64,000 nucleotides of DNA, taken from the NCBI GenBank assembly GCA_032622095.1, contig CP136063.1, forward strand, positions 25,856,987 to 25,920,986, in the 5' to 3' direction. Under the pieces are notes generated by a model that worked only from the letters and a program-made list of their open reading frames with translations, was not told the origin of the DNA and ran no database searches. Shown piece after piece: positions 11,979 to 23,548 of the stretch (its first letter is position 1; each line of letters begins with the position of its first letter). The position numbers and the translations under genes are program-made. The DNA comes from Siphonodentalium dalli (Eukaryota > Mollusca > Scaphopoda > Gadilida > Siphonodentaliidae).

Positions 11979-13119
11979 GTTACCCCCCCCCCCCCCCCCT
12001 TCGACTTAGACATGTATAATTTTGTCCGGGCTTTTATTCCTACATTTTGAAGTCATTTTTAAATAAAACGTGGCACAGATATTTATTACCATGGGAACCC
12101 GTATACTTGCGATTATTACATCTGTCCGACATTTTTTGGTGGAATTATCCCTCTTTTTCGACTTGGAAATTTGTTTGCAACATGAATATTTTGTCCCAGC
12201 TTTCTATTTCTACATGTTTAGGTCAATGTTTTTTAAACTTGGCTCAGCTCATGTGCACCTGCGAGTATGACAGACGTCTGTCTCACATTTTTCTTTTGAA
12301 GTTATTCCCCTTTTTAGACTTAGAACATTTTTTGTAACATGCATAATTCTGTCCGAGCTTTTATTTCTACATTTTTCGGTTAATATGGTTAGGATTATGG
12401 TTACAGGTTAGGGTTGTGCACCTACAATGGGGATCTGTTATTTTATTATTTATCTTAATGTTTACTGACATGTGAAACATCTTAATGTTTAAAAAAAATC
12501 CTTAGTCTCTTTGGGACAGTCACACCTCTAGTTAATATTATATGGACATAATTAGCGGCCGGCTGTATATCTCCAGATCGTATAGTTACGCGCGCCGCGT
12601 GTATACAAATGTCCAAATTCTTGTTTTGCCTGGACGCTGGAGTTTACGCTGGGGGTTTTATTTATAGAAAATGGAATTTCTGGGACGTATTTAAAAGTCG
12701 AACTGTGCGACCAGGAGGCTGAGTCCGGTAAAAGGTGTAGTTTGGGAATTTCAATTTCGTTTATTGTCCTTTACATTATTATGTCAACAATGTTGATTTT
12801 TGGTTTGTGACAAGCTATGTACGTCAATTACAAATAAAAGAAATGAAAAAGATAATTTGTAAGTCTTATACTTCAACTTTTATAGATATTTTCGTTCTGC
12901 AGCCCACCGAGGATTGTGGTCGGTTGTTATTGTTATTTTAATGGAATTCTGAGTTGATCATTCGCGAAACCAATACATTTTATATTCTGTAATTACAATC
13001 ATGGATATATAATATATGATCTTGAGCGCGTTACCATTTCTGGCATTGGTTTTCTTGTAGCATTTTGTGCGCCAAAGTCTATTATTAATGAACAGTCGAT
13101 CCTAATGATATGAGGGCCT
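11979..13119. other. intergenic, degenerate TTTGTCC(G)AGCTTT repeats
   Basis: Between 12010 and 12380 three diverged segments share words such as ATTTTGTCC, GCTTTTATTTCTACATTT and CTTTTTCGACTTGGA or variants. They look like decayed tandem units of about 155 bp. The rest to 13119 shows no gene or recognised repeat. Confidence 0.5.
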
Positions 13120-13480
13120 GTAGTACAGGAACTTGATGTTCAGATATCGACTGTGAAAAGACACGGTATTATCATGGTTTGAAAAGTGAGACTGAAATAC
13201 TGCTGGCAATTGCTGGTGAAAGAGAAGGTAACTGTGTGTGTTGTCGTTGTGGTCAATCGGCAGAAGAAGCAAATCACTATTTTTTTGTTTGTCCATTTTA
13301 TACAGATCAACGATGTTTGTTGTTTGACCAACTTGCTATCCTGGGTGTTCAATATATTAAACTCGAGAAACTCCTCCTTGGAGATACTACTCTGAACAGT
13401 ACAAAAAAAAACCGGAACATATTTAGGGCTGTTCAGTTATACATAACCTCGACATCGCGGTTTAACTTTAATTGAACACC
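13120..13480 (+). pseudogene. LINE reverse transcriptase, C-terminal zinc-finger fragment
   Basis: The open frame from about 13179 contains C-C-R-C-G-x4-E-E-x-N-H-Y-F-F-V-C-P-F-Y-x3-R. This is the CCHC-type finger found at the very C-terminus of many non-LTR retrotransposon ORF2 proteins. The upstream frame breaks up and no polymerase palm is present, so this is a 5'-truncated relic. It runs up to the 9-bp duplication that flanks the neighbouring foldback, so the foldback probably landed in or next to the LINE tail. The clade cannot be assigned from such a short piece. Confidence 0.75.
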
Positions 13481-13490
13481 TTAATGTGCA

Positions 13491-14907
13491 CGGTTCGTGA
13501 AGTTGGTTCGAAGCTTGAAATTCGGTGGAGATTCGCGTGAAGTTAGATTGAAGTTCAAAATCCGGTGGAGATTCAAACCCCATTTTTTTCCTCGAGTTCA
13601 TTTTTGTAAGTAAGTAAGATAAGTTTAATTGGCAAAAACATCCATATAAGGACAGTTTGCATACATAGTAACATATAATTGTACATGGTGTATTGAACAG
13701 TATATATAATAAATTATATTAATATAAGTCAAGCTGAATGTGCAATGGATCATCTATTCTGTATTTGTTCATTGATTTATGATACGATGCTCATCACGTG
13801 CGTAGAATAATCTTCGGATCATATGACAAATTGAAGTGCATGTATTTGAAACATTGTTGGATAAGATTTTGACAAGCTGTTCAGTTTGGGTCATGCTTTC
13901 AAAGTCTGAGAACTGTGTCTTCATAAGGTTTGTGAGCTCGAGACGTTGTGTACGGTAAGCGCTGCACTCTAAAAGAAAATGTTTTTCGTCTTCAATAGCA
14001 TTATCGGAACAAAATATACAAATCCGTTTGCTCCACTGCCGTCGGCGGTTGTGTGTGGCGTCCCTTTTCAATAGCCAATGTATGATTACTTATTCGCAGT
14101 CTAGTGATAACGATTCTATTTTCTATTGATGTTGTGTGAAGAAGATAAGGTTCTATTTCGTACTTAAGTTTGAAAAGTCGGTATGTTCGTAACTTATTAC
14201 TTCCCGTTTTTCAATTCGTGTTCCAATTCGTGCTTTCCTGCTCGAATTTTGGGTCAAAGGTGTTTTTTTTTCTCACTTTTTCTGAGATACTGCTGGACTT
14301 GGAAAATTTTGCCACGGCGCTGGACTTTTCGCCTTCAATATTATGATAGGGGTGGTGTCGGAGGGAAGTGGCTCTGTTTATGGTTTGATCGAGATGCAAC
14401 TTGGCATTTTTGATACTTTAAGTAAGAGAATCCAGAAAACTAACGCTCAGCGTCGAGACATTACTCGATCTATAGGTTTGAATTTCAATCTGGGCGTTCG
14501 AAATTCGGTGGAGATTCGTTCGAAGTTCGAAATGCAGATTGAAATTCAAACCTATAGATCGAGTAATTTATCGAAGCTGATCGTTAGTTTGCTGGATTCG
14601 CTTATGGGAAGTATAAAACATACCAAATTTCAGCTCGATCCAGCCATAAACAATAACACTTCTCTTCGGCACCTTACTATTGAAGGCGAAAAGTACAGCG
14701 CCGTGGCAAAATTCTCTAGTCCAGCAAAAAAGTGAAAAAAAAATAACTTTTGACCCAAAATTCGAGCAGGGAAGGACGAATTGGAACACAACAATGAACT
14801 TGAGGCAACAACAAATGGGGGTTGAATCTCCACCGAATTTCGAACTTCAATCTAACTTCACGCGAATCTCCACCGGATTTCGAACTACGAACCAACTTCA
14901 CGAACCC
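13491..14907. mobile_element. second foldback element with 9-bp target duplication
   Basis: The inverted ends (CGGTTCGTGAAGTTGGTTCG left, GGGTTCGTGAAGTTGGTTCG as the complement of the right) are flanked by TAATGTGCA at 13482-13490 and 14908-14916. The two arms pair over almost their whole length, meeting at a centre near 14520 with the words GGTTTGAATTTCAATCTG and their complement. The left arm is interrupted at 13607-14205 by a LINE fragment, and the right arm is uninterrupted. No transposase is present. Confidence 0.85.
13607..14205 (-). pseudogene. LINE 3'-end fragment inserted in the foldback arm
   Basis: Read on the minus strand, a coding segment from about 14204 to 13769 contains K-L-R-T-Y-x2-F-K, then R-L-R-I-S-N-H-x-L-A-I-E-K-G-R, then C-x2-C-x6-E-D-E-K-H-F-L-L-E-C-x2-Y-x3-R. 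This motif order is typical of the C-terminus of invertebrate LINE ORF2. A frameshift separates the LRISNH part from the zinc finger near 14050. Downstream is a roughly 160-bp 3' UTR ending in a TTAC repeat at 13607-13625. The insertion is 5'-truncated as usual for LINEs. Confidence 0.82.
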
Positions 14908-15236
14908 TAATGTGCAAACCTCTGCCGCAAAACGGAAGTAACATGTTGTATTATCACTACATAGAACGCGAAAATTCACCTGAACCACCAACCCACGAGA
15001 CGAACCACCCCACCCGATAAAGTGAAATAACCATCGTTATGGTCACACACAAGATTATCTCATATATCGTTTTAAGTGAAACGATGCTATACGTATGAAT
15101 TAACATGTTTGTGTGTAATTTGTATTTTATGTTCTTTGTGTAAAACAATTATGTGGGGAGAGAGACCCTTTGTAAGTTGCAAACTTGTGTCTCAATCCCG
15201 TTGCGTTATTATGCAATAAAATATGTTTACACTAAC
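14908..15236. other. intergenic, no gene seen
   Basis: It begins with the right 9-bp duplication of the foldback. Apart from that there is only AT-rich sequence with no coding signal; an upstream lectin exon was looked for and not identified. Confidence 0.5.
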
Positions 15237-15628
15237 TGTGTGTATTAAACTTGGTTTTAGTACCGGTATTAAACTTGGTTGCAGTACCGGTATTAATCTT
15301 GGTTGCAGTACCGGTATTATTCTTTGTTGCAGTACCGGTATTAATCTTGATTACAGTACCGGTATTAATCTTGATTACAGTACCGGTATTAATATTGATT
15401 ACAGTACCGGTATTAATCTTGACCGGTATTAATCTTGATTACAGTACCGGTATTAATATTGATTACAGTACCGGTATTAATCTTGATTACAGTACCGGTA
15501 TTAATCTTGATTACAGTACCTGTATTAATCTTGATTACAGTACCGGTATTAATCTTGATTACAGTACCGGTATTAATCTTGATTACAGTACCGGTATTAA
15601 TCTTGATTACAGTACCGGTATTATTCTT
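15237..15628 (+). repeat. 24-bp minisatellite carrying splice-acceptor-like units
   Basis: About 16 copies of a 24-bp unit combine TACCGGTATTAATCT and TGATTACAG. One unit is shortened near 15420. Early copies carry GGTTGCAG in place of GATTACAG. The array stops 8 bp before the predicted acceptor of the lectin exon, and its last unit grades into the tract TTATTCTTTTTTGTAG. The unit length is a multiple of three, so two frames stay open through it into the exon. Confidence 0.95.
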
Positions 15629-15636
15629 TTTTGTAG

Positions 15637-15825
15637 TATTGACATTAGAGAAACAACTTTATCACCCATTCGACGACACAAACGAAGTCTGGATCCTGGC
15701 ATTTACGACCGCATTATCCTGGCATGATGCCAAAAATGAGTGTCAACAAAAAGAGGGCCAACTCCTGTCGATCAATGGACAGAAAACGTACGACCGATTC
15801 AATGCTATCGCCGACGCATATCCCG
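15637..15825 (+). CDS. C-type lectin, internal exon (first half of CTLD)
   Basis: This exon codes for the first half of a C-type lectin carbohydrate-recognition domain, a secreted or membrane-bound sugar-binding fold often used in invertebrate immunity and shell matrix. The visible signature is L-S-W-H-D-A-K-N-E-C-x7-L-L-S-I, the conserved W..A...C....L.SI core of the fold. The acceptor is a good TTTTTTGTAG and the donor is CCCG/GTGAGT. The exon is 189 nt long with phase 1 at both ends, and its donor phase matches the acceptor of the exon at 31952. The upstream exon with the signal peptide and the first conserved cysteines was not found in the window. The intron to the next exon is about 16 kb and full of transposons. 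Confidence 0.8.
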
Positions 15826-16179
15826 GTGAGTTGACGACTGCGGTCCTCTTATAAACCGAACATAACCGAACACAACCGAACATAACCAAACAGAAATTCA
15901 AATAATAGGAAATAAAACATATAAAGTAGTACCCTAATAGTTATAGACAAACGGTAAATGACGAAAATGTTTCGTCTTCTGGCAGTTTCCACTGTTTTTG
16001 GTGGTCTGGACATAGTAGCGTATATCAGCAGTATCACGAAAATAAGTGAAATACAATGAATGTTTTTTTTACCATAAATTGTCTATGCGAGTTCCTTTGA
16101 ACGTATATTAAGACTAACCTTATACACTGAATCACACCACAACCACCGCGACAGCGTACAATCACGGTATGGAGGTATT
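15826..16179. other. start of large lectin intron, no further gene
   Basis: It opens with the GTGAGT donor. A short run of CATAACCGAACA-like words follows at 15858-15890. Nothing else is recognisable. Confidence 0.5.
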
Positions 16180-17046
16180 GGCTGCGGACACACGTACCAC
16201 AGTAGCGATGGCATAGTAGGTGTGACAATTAATTATGGTGGAGTTTGGTGACAATTGGCCAACATAATTTATATGCCATAGGAAGTCATGTCGCCCGCCG
16301 CATATTCACACAGTGAGTCGACTGACCAATTAACCCATTGCGTTTCACCAAGGCTGATCTCTACTCATTACGTTTAGCCACATTGTATTCTCTACCATAC
16401 ATAAAATTGTACGATCGATCGTCCAGAATTGTGTTTGAACCCATTCACTCACATATCATGCAAGTGGCATGTTTTATTGATACGATCTGAATACATGTTT
16501 ATCTACATATATTATTTTCACGCGTATTAAGTCAGTTCCCCAATTGCGTGTTATATTTTGCGACGTTAAATCTACGCATAATTAGGCTAACATCATGTAT
16601 CGGAATTGTTGGAAGAGATGCAGATAAGAGAAAGTATATGGAATAAACAAAGCGACATAACACTTATAACTAATCGCAAAGTTTGACCGACTTTTATATA
16701 TGCTGAGAAATTACACCGGTGATTTGTTCTTAGTAAGAACAATCATGACTGTTGACAGAAACGAGGTATTTATTAAGTTATCAAGTGGACTTGTGTGTTA
16801 GCATTAAAATATAACATTGCGTGTTGAGTAAAGATCAACAGCGACAAGAAATTCGGTTAGATAAATCATTGAGATGTCGATCTCGACGCTGATAGAGCTT
16901 GGAAGAGACTCATTGTGTGAATGTGCGGCGCGCGACATTGATCGCTACGGCACAGAAATATGACGACCAATTGTCACCAAAATTGCACCATAATTAATTG
17001 TCACACCTACTATGCCATCGCTACTGTGATACGTGTGTCCGCAGCC
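16180..17046. mobile_element. inverted-repeat element, ~145-bp arms
   Basis: The arms start GGCTGCGGACACACGTA at the left and with the complement at the right. They stay similar inward through GTAGCGATGGCATAGTAGG, GTGACAATTAATTATGG and CGCCGCA..ATTCACACA. No target duplication was resolved and the 580-bp centre has no ORF of note. It is probably a non-autonomous DNA transposon. Confidence 0.65.
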
Positions 17047-17084
17047 ATTGTCCGAGTTAAGGGTGCTTTAAAATCACGTTTAGT

Positions 17085-17215
17085 TTGCAACACAATGTTT
17101 AATATGGCAATAAGGAGAATCCCGTACAGAAAAGTTATCCCACTTTCAAGATCAGTAACTCTAACCATAAAAATACTCCATCGTTGGATGTGGCGCTATA
17201 TTTTCCCCGGAAAAC
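17085..17215. repeat. dispersed repeat, inverted partner at 22945-23070
   Basis: CAATAAGGAGAATCCCGTAC, AAAGTTATCCCA and TTTTCCCCG occur here in the same order as in the complement of 22945-23070. The family was not recognised. The open frame across 16960-17283 is composed of this repeat and the previous arm and was not called as a gene. Confidence 0.6.
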
Positions 17216-18660
17216 TGAACTCTGTTTTGCAGCTTGTGGTTGAGTTTGAGGAATTCGACAAAATATTAAAGGTGATCACATAAACCATATACTTTAGAAC
17301 TTGACATGGAAATGCTTTAAAATGTGGCACCGGTATCTGTGCTAATAAAACTCAATCTATTTTTGTCTGTTTGTTCGTTTGTCCGGCTGATAGACATCAG
17401 ATGTATTAAAAGGGCACTAATAAATAATTTAACTACATAACTAATTATATAATTCAAATAGTTAAAATCTGGTCGGCGGAAATTCAAAGACATTGATGAC
17501 TTGACGCATGGAGTGTCCTAGAATAGATGCCGTTGACCTCGGGCGACTTTAAGGGGTACAATGAATTATATGATCAATAATTAGCGCTTCTTATCAGCTA
17601 AGATGCGGAACATATGTGGGACATACGTATCGGTGGAGCGTGGTACAACATGCGTGTTAGTCATTTCCAATTGTACTACCACAAAAGACATGTATTTTCA
17701 ACTGTAAAACATACCTGGGACTAATATATATGTGTTATATTAGTCCCAGGACACACGTAACAAGTTTGATTCTGATCAAGTGGTCCAAACTTTAGTGGCG
17801 TATCGCTCTAGTCAGCAAGCAAGAATAGTCACTATACCTAACAAGGCTGTTAAGTCTATATATCCAGCTACATTATGTTTTAACTCGTTTCACTCGAACA
17901 AACATAAATGATTTATAGAATAACAACTACGAATTGTATAACGAAGATTTAATCTAGAAATTCAGGATAACGTTGGCTTCACATGAACTGTGCACATCCT
18001 ATATAATGTTATCATTAAATAATCATAAAAGACCTATACTATTATGGCATACTATAAACATGTATCAGGAAACGAAATTTTGCAGCCTATATTCTCGTAT
18101 GTATTGATGATCAACTTTTTCAAAAGCCAATATATAATTGAATGATCTACGTTACTACATGTGGGTGGGAGGGTGGGCCCAACCGTGCACATAAGAAGCT
18201 AAACGTAGAATGAGCGCTAAAATCTTGTTTACGTTCAAGCACACTTTAGAACATTCGAGAATCTCGTGCTGAATCGAGTCAATTATCAATCAATGCTTAT
18301 CACGCGTGAACTACTATCGCCAATCACCCAGATATCGCCAATCACCCAGATATGCCCCCAGATATGCCCCATCGATTTAACCCCCGTCGATCTAATATTT
18401 TGCATTAACACCCTGCTCTCTAAATAATTCTTCGTTGAACTTCAATAAAGTAATTTAGTCACTATAGCTATGGTGGTTATTCAGTATATATATGCAGTCA
18501 TATTTATCGATATAAAGCTTTGGTTGATAGTCCATACGTTGTTAAAATTGTTAATAACAATATTATAATTTATATAACAAATTTAATTTATTTAACTTAG
18601 ACTTAGTAAACTTGTATGTTCCTTCTATCTATGTTGTGATGATAATTTATATCATTTTAT
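17216..18660. other. lectin intron, no gene seen
   Basis: It contains a short hairpin at 17716-17752 (CCTGGGACTAATATA and its complement) and a small CCAGATATCGCC/CCAGATATGCCC duplication near 18325-18375. No coding signal was found. Confidence 0.5.
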
Positions 18661-18666
18661 AGTATT

Positions 18667-19760
18667 ACTAGCCGATGAGCCCGACGTTGTCCGGGCTATT
18701 CAAAAACCAAATTTCAAGTCGATAGCTCCACCCGTTTTCAAGATCTGGTCTGCGCATGCGCGAAGCTGGCGTCGCACGGGCTCGGCGACCAGATAAAATT
18801 CGTACCCGTGGCAAGATACATTCACATACCAAATTTCAAGTCGATAGCTCCACCCGTTTCTATATATTAGATGTTCCCGTATATCTCTCTGCAGATGCTA
18901 ATAACGTTGAATGGTAAACAAACGCTCTTTATAGCGATGCGTCAAAAACAAACGCTCATTAAATTATCACTTGATTAACCACCGCAGTGCCGTTTTTTTG
19001 TGCTTGGGAGTGGAGAATGAGTGGTCAAAGCTTGTCCAAAACGCGACAACTACGGTGTCCGTGGGATTTTACCCTTAGATAGGAAGTTTGAACTCAATCG
19101 AGCCAGCCGTTTTCGATTCTATAAAGTACACATATACGGAAGTCTCAAAATATATAGTACTAGCCGATGAGCCCGACGTTGTCCGGGCTATTCAAAAACC
19201 AAATTTCAAGTCGATAGCTCTACCCGTTTCCGAGATCTGGTCTGCGCATGCGCGAAGCTGCCGTCGCACCGGCTCGGCGACCCGATAAAATTCGTATTCG
19301 GGGCAAGATACATTCACACACCAAATTTCAAGTCGATAGCTCCACGCGTTTCCGAGATCTGGTCTGCGCATGCGCGAAGCTGGCGTCGCACGGGCTCGGC
19401 GACCCGATAAAATTCGTATCCTGGGCAAGATACATTCACATACCAAATTTCAAGTCGATAGCTCCACCCGTTTCCGAGATCTCGTCTGCGCATGCGCGAA
19501 GCTGGCGTCGCACGGGCTCGGCGACCCGATAAAATTCGTATCCGGGGCAAGATACATTCACATACCAAATTTCAAGTCGATAGCTCCACCCGTTTCCGAG
19601 ATCTCGTCTGCGCATGCGCGAAGCGGGCGCCGCACGGGCTCGCCAATACGACAACGTCCACCGCCTGGTCAAACTACACACACGTACCAAGTTTCGTCCC
19701 GATCGGTCGAGAATCGTAGATTTGTATAAATGACATACAGACAAACCATACATACAGACA
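18667..19760 (+). repeat. ACTAGCCGATGAGCCCG repeat with 122-bp tandem units
   Basis: Two blocks begin with ACTAGCCGATGAGCCCGACG, at 18667 and 19160. The second contains four 122-bp units whose start CCAAATTTCAAGTCGATAGC is at 19198, 19320, 19442 and 19564. The first contains two such starts, at 18706 and 18828. Each unit includes GCGCATGCGCGAAGC. The block ends in CATACAGACAAAC-type short repeats. Between the blocks (about 18980-19160) is a piece matching the 3' end of the 19791-20656 family. All long frames here follow the repeat and are not genes. Confidence 0.88.
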
Positions 19761-19790
19761 AACAGACAGAGGTCTTCAAAATATATATGA

Positions 19791-20656
19791 GACTAGCAGG
19801 TTAGCCCGCCACTGGCGTGGTTGGTCAGAAACATGACATTTTTTTTACTTATTTTGTTTTTATTTATTTGTTTTTAAATTTTTTAATTAATTTGATGTTT
19901 TTTTAATTTAATTTATGTTTTTTTTTGAATTTTTGAATATTTATTTAATTTTTTTTTTAAATTAATTGAATTTAATTCTTTTTCATAATTTAATTGTTTT
20001 TTTATTATTAATTTTTTTTATTTTAAATTGTTTTAATTAATTTTTTTCAATGAATTTTTTGTTTCTGGCGGAAAAATTGACCAGATGAAATCCCCCCTTC
20101 CTAGGAACGACAGACAGCGCATTCTTTGTTTTTCAATGAGTTAATTCATGGTACCCGTCCTAAACTTCCCCGTTATTTAACCTGCCGTGGCCATTGAGCA
20201 GCCCCTGACAGGTTGTCCACCCTTACGAGAGGCATAATATTTCGAGCGATAACGTTGCGTTGGATTGTAAACAAACGCTTCCTAGATCAATTCTGCCTTT
20301 TTAATCGAGATAATTGCATTTTGCGTTTCTCATCCGTATTTCGCACGCATGGGGTAGTCGTTTAGCTATGTCGATTGCAATAAAGAGCGTTCGTCGTTAA
20401 CATCTCCGTATATGCTCAATATAAAGATCGTTGATGCCTTAACGCCCGATGTGGCGTTTGCGGTGATTTTGATGATTGGGAGTGGAGAATCAGTGCTCAG
20501 AGCTTGTCCAAAATACGACGTCGGCGATCCCCGTGGGTTTTTACACTTACATACGAAATTTGAGCTCAATCCGTCCAGGCGTTTTCGATTCCATGACGTA
20601 CCCACACACATATATATACACACATATATATATACGTAGTTCTCAAAATATATAGT
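19791..20656 (+). repeat. interspersed repeat family, plus copy
   Basis: The ends ACTAGCAGGTTAG..CCGCCACTGGCG and TTCTCAAAATATATAGTA are also the ends of an inverted relative at 38716-39679. Shared internal words include GTCAGAAACATGACATTTTT, TTCCTAGGAAC, GCGTTTTCGATTC and the AAAGAGCGTT motif. A T-rich tract of about 260 bp follows the left end. There is no ORF with a domain. It could be a SINE-like or Helitron-like non-autonomous element. Confidence 0.7.
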
Positions 20657-20803
20657 AGATAGATAGATATCAGAGTATTATTGGTATGTTTATTATAGCA
20701 ATTATTATGTACATCAGAGCGTCGTGATTGACAATCAAAAATCAATAGGCCTAGTTACCCTATTTAACGTGTGGATGAACCTGGCTATTTATTACCGTAC
20801 GCT

Positions 20804-22291
20804 CAGGGGGGGGGGGGGTCGGAAAAAATTTCCAGGCACGTATGATGATTTTTTTTTCCGGCCTCGGACCACCCACCCACCCAATTTCTTCCGTTTCCGG
20901 CCTTTTTTTCCAGGCAATTTTGGACACCCACCCTTTTTTTTCCGTTTCAGGAAGTTTTTTCCAGTCAGTTTTGGACACCCACCCCCCTTAAATTTGAGAA
21001 AAATTATCAATTGAGCAACCAAATAGCTGATTATCCTGCATTATCATAATTTATTGCGCTATATTTGAATAGAACAGTGCATAATGAGATAACTATACTA
21101 TTTGAATTTATCATATAAGTGTCAATAATCAAGAAATGTGTCAACATAATCACATTTCTAGGGATATATAGGCAGAGTGCCAAGGTTTTTATTAACATTC
21201 ATTTTCATAATATATAGTCACATGATCTAGTCACATAATCACATTTGAGTATTCTACAGAATACATGGTACCGGTACAACAAATTTCAGATTATTTGATA
21301 TTTTTGATATTTGCTATGTGATATACAGTAATGCCCTAATTAATCGACTCCATAACCACAGCAGAATAATGGGTACTTTAATTTTAATTTCCGACTAAAT
21401 CCTGAAAATTACCCATTATTCTGCTGTGGTTATGGAGTCGTTTAATTAGGGCATTACTGTATTGCTGGAATCAAATTGTTTATCAAAACATGTGGAAATA
21501 CAACTGTTCATCCCAGTTCATCCCAGTTTGAAGAATAATGCTAATACCAAACATAACCATGATATACATGCGTGACTCTTCTTGGGGCATCTCAGAAACC
21601 AGAACTGAGGAAACATGTTATAGCATGTAATGGCAGGCTGGTAGCCACTGCCTGAAGTAATAGGCTTCGTAATAATTGGGAATAATATGGATGGATAGCC
21701 CAATTTTACTTCTTTTTTGCTCACGATATCAGTGACGATAAAATCTTCGTTACTGTGATTAACATTACAAGCTGATCCACATTAACATGGAAAACAATGT
21801 GAAATTGTTCAAGCTGGCCCGGTTGGCCTTCAATTTATTTGTTAAGATTTTGTTTTACGTTGTCAAAAGTCTATTTTATTCCATTATTTATTATATCTTT
21901 ATTTCCAAGTCACATATGGTCAAGTGTGCTTTCATTTTATTGCTTATTTTCAGCTGAGTTCTGCATAGTTATTCTTATTTTGTTGTATCAGTAGATGGAA
22001 TCCTGATTAAATTTTATTTTCCCAATAGCGCAGTGTCTAGTTCTATCAAGTTGAATTTGGGTTATTGTTGGCCATTGTGCAACTGATCCAACTTCTGATA
22101 ACCTCTATATGTAGTATAGCATTAGTATTAACTATATATGACCTGTTTCTGTTCAAAACACATCAAAATAAGACTCAATAGCAGGAATGGAAAAAAAATT
22201 TGGCATATGGAAAAAACTGTTTTTTGGACCCAAGAGACACCCACCCACCCCATCATATGTGCCTGGAAAAAAATTCCGACCCCCCCCCCTG
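20804..22291. mobile_element. G-tract-ended DNA element with 7-bp duplication
   Basis: Inverted ends begin CAGG followed by a G run, then TCGGAAAAAATTTCCAGGCA (left) or TCGGAATTTTTTTCCAGGCA (right, complement). GTACGCT flanks both sides, at 20797-20803 and 22292-22298. The CAGG(n) end suggests the hAT superfamily, but the visible duplication is 7 bp rather than 8. The left end holds three pyrimidine-rich units with TTTTGGACACCCACCC. The interior carries a mariner-type hairpin and no transposase. Confidence 0.72.
21326..21459. mobile_element. Tc1/mariner-type hairpin MITE (134 bp)
   Basis: A near-perfect palindrome has CAGTAATGCCCTAATTAA at one end and the complement at the other, and is flanked by TA on both sides. 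The arms continue through CCATAACCACAGCAGAATAA. Related hairpins form an array at 47.2-47.7 kb. TA duplications with CAGT ends are typical of Tc1/mariner MITEs. Confidence 0.88.
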
Positions 22292-22944
22292 GTACGCTTA
22301 TTAATTTTCCCGGAAATTTCTGACCTGCATCAGTGTAAATATATGGTGATTGTTTCGGTCTGTATACATGTTTATTAAATTTTGTCCACCAGAACCATAT
22401 ATAATGTCACGATTATCTTAACTGAACCGAATTAATGTTCTTTAACCCTTTTTTACAGGAGCTTTCTGCATTTAAAAAAAAAACCATGTGACAATACATT
22501 CTCTTATATATATACACGAGTCTCTCATATATATGGGACATTTGCATATACAAAAAAATATATTGAAACATGATCTTTAATGCTGCACCAGCGCAGATTC
22601 TGTCTTGTAAATGCTATAAAGTTGCAGTACATATTGCAGTGTATTTATACTAGTATATAGGATTCAAATGCTATTTAGCAGACATGTTGATTCTCGCCAG
22701 GAATACACAATTGTAATTGCCAAATGGGTACAAGTTAAATGGTTGAAATAAAAGAGGGAGCTCGATGTATTACCCACAACCACCTGGTATTAATAAGAGA
22801 AACACATTAAATGGGATTTTGAATGAAGATATTTTCTCTAAAAGTCACAGCTGATAAGGGCTCAGTGTGAGCAAATGGCACCTGCGAGATTGAATCCAGT
22901 CTTTAATATCAAATAACACAATAAATTAAGATAATTGACACACT
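22292..22944. other. lectin intron, no gene seen
   Basis: AT-rich sequence with no recognisable domain or repeat; the segment ends at the inverted partner of 17085-17215. Confidence 0.5.
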
Positions 22945-23070
22945 GCCTACGGGGAAAATAACGCTCCATCCGGTAGTGATTATTTCTTTTATTGGAGTTA
23001 CCTAACTTGAAAATGGGATAACTTTTGTGTACGGGATTCTCCTTATTGCTTTAATATGAAACGCAAGTAG
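22945..23070. repeat. inverted partner of the 17085-17215 repeat
   Basis: GTACGGGATTCTCCTTATTG and GGGATAACTTTTGTG are the complements of words at 17105-17135. The stretch from here to 23548 is otherwise without recognisable features, apart from a duplicated TTTTGACAGTTCCA near 23475 and 23519. Confidence 0.6.
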
Positions 23071-23548
23071 AACAGAACAGATACAAGCGGAGTAACTCTA
23101 TAGTACACTGTGAGTGACTAAAACCAAGGATCGTAAATAACAGGATGGCTCACCCAATCATATTTGTGTAATCGTCTTGGCAGAGTTATCGATCCTCCTG
23201 GTAGGAAAGGCGCGGACATTCGAACAGATGTCAAAAGTGTCAACATTAATTTTGTGAATACACATGTAAACAAACGCTAAAAGTCGTTATTATAAACATG
23301 GAGATATTGATAAATCGATTGATACAGTAATTAACGATATATGTTTTTAATTTTTATGTTTATTTAATTTGAATATCTGCGATGAATTTAATTTTAGATC
23401 GATTTTTTATGCTCAATTTTGGCATGAAATTCTTGAACTTTAAAGTTTAATGATTTGTTTTGTTTTTTTCTTCCAGTTTTGACAGTTCCAATCCAACTTC
23501 CTCTCAACTAATTCCTATGTTTTGACAGTTCCATGATCTTTATGTATG

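Noticed and set aside
15251-15727. Long plus-strand frames of repeated I-N-L-D-Y-S-T-G or V-P-V-L-I-L-I-T
   Set aside because: They simply read through the 24-bp minisatellite, which has no stop in two frames because its length is a multiple of three. The lectin exon has a good acceptor after it. Kept only as a hypothesis in the splice-acceptor finding.
19192-19753. Arg-rich frames on both strands over the 122-bp array
   Set aside because: They repeat with the tandem unit on both strands, which is a property of a stop-poor satellite and not of a gene.
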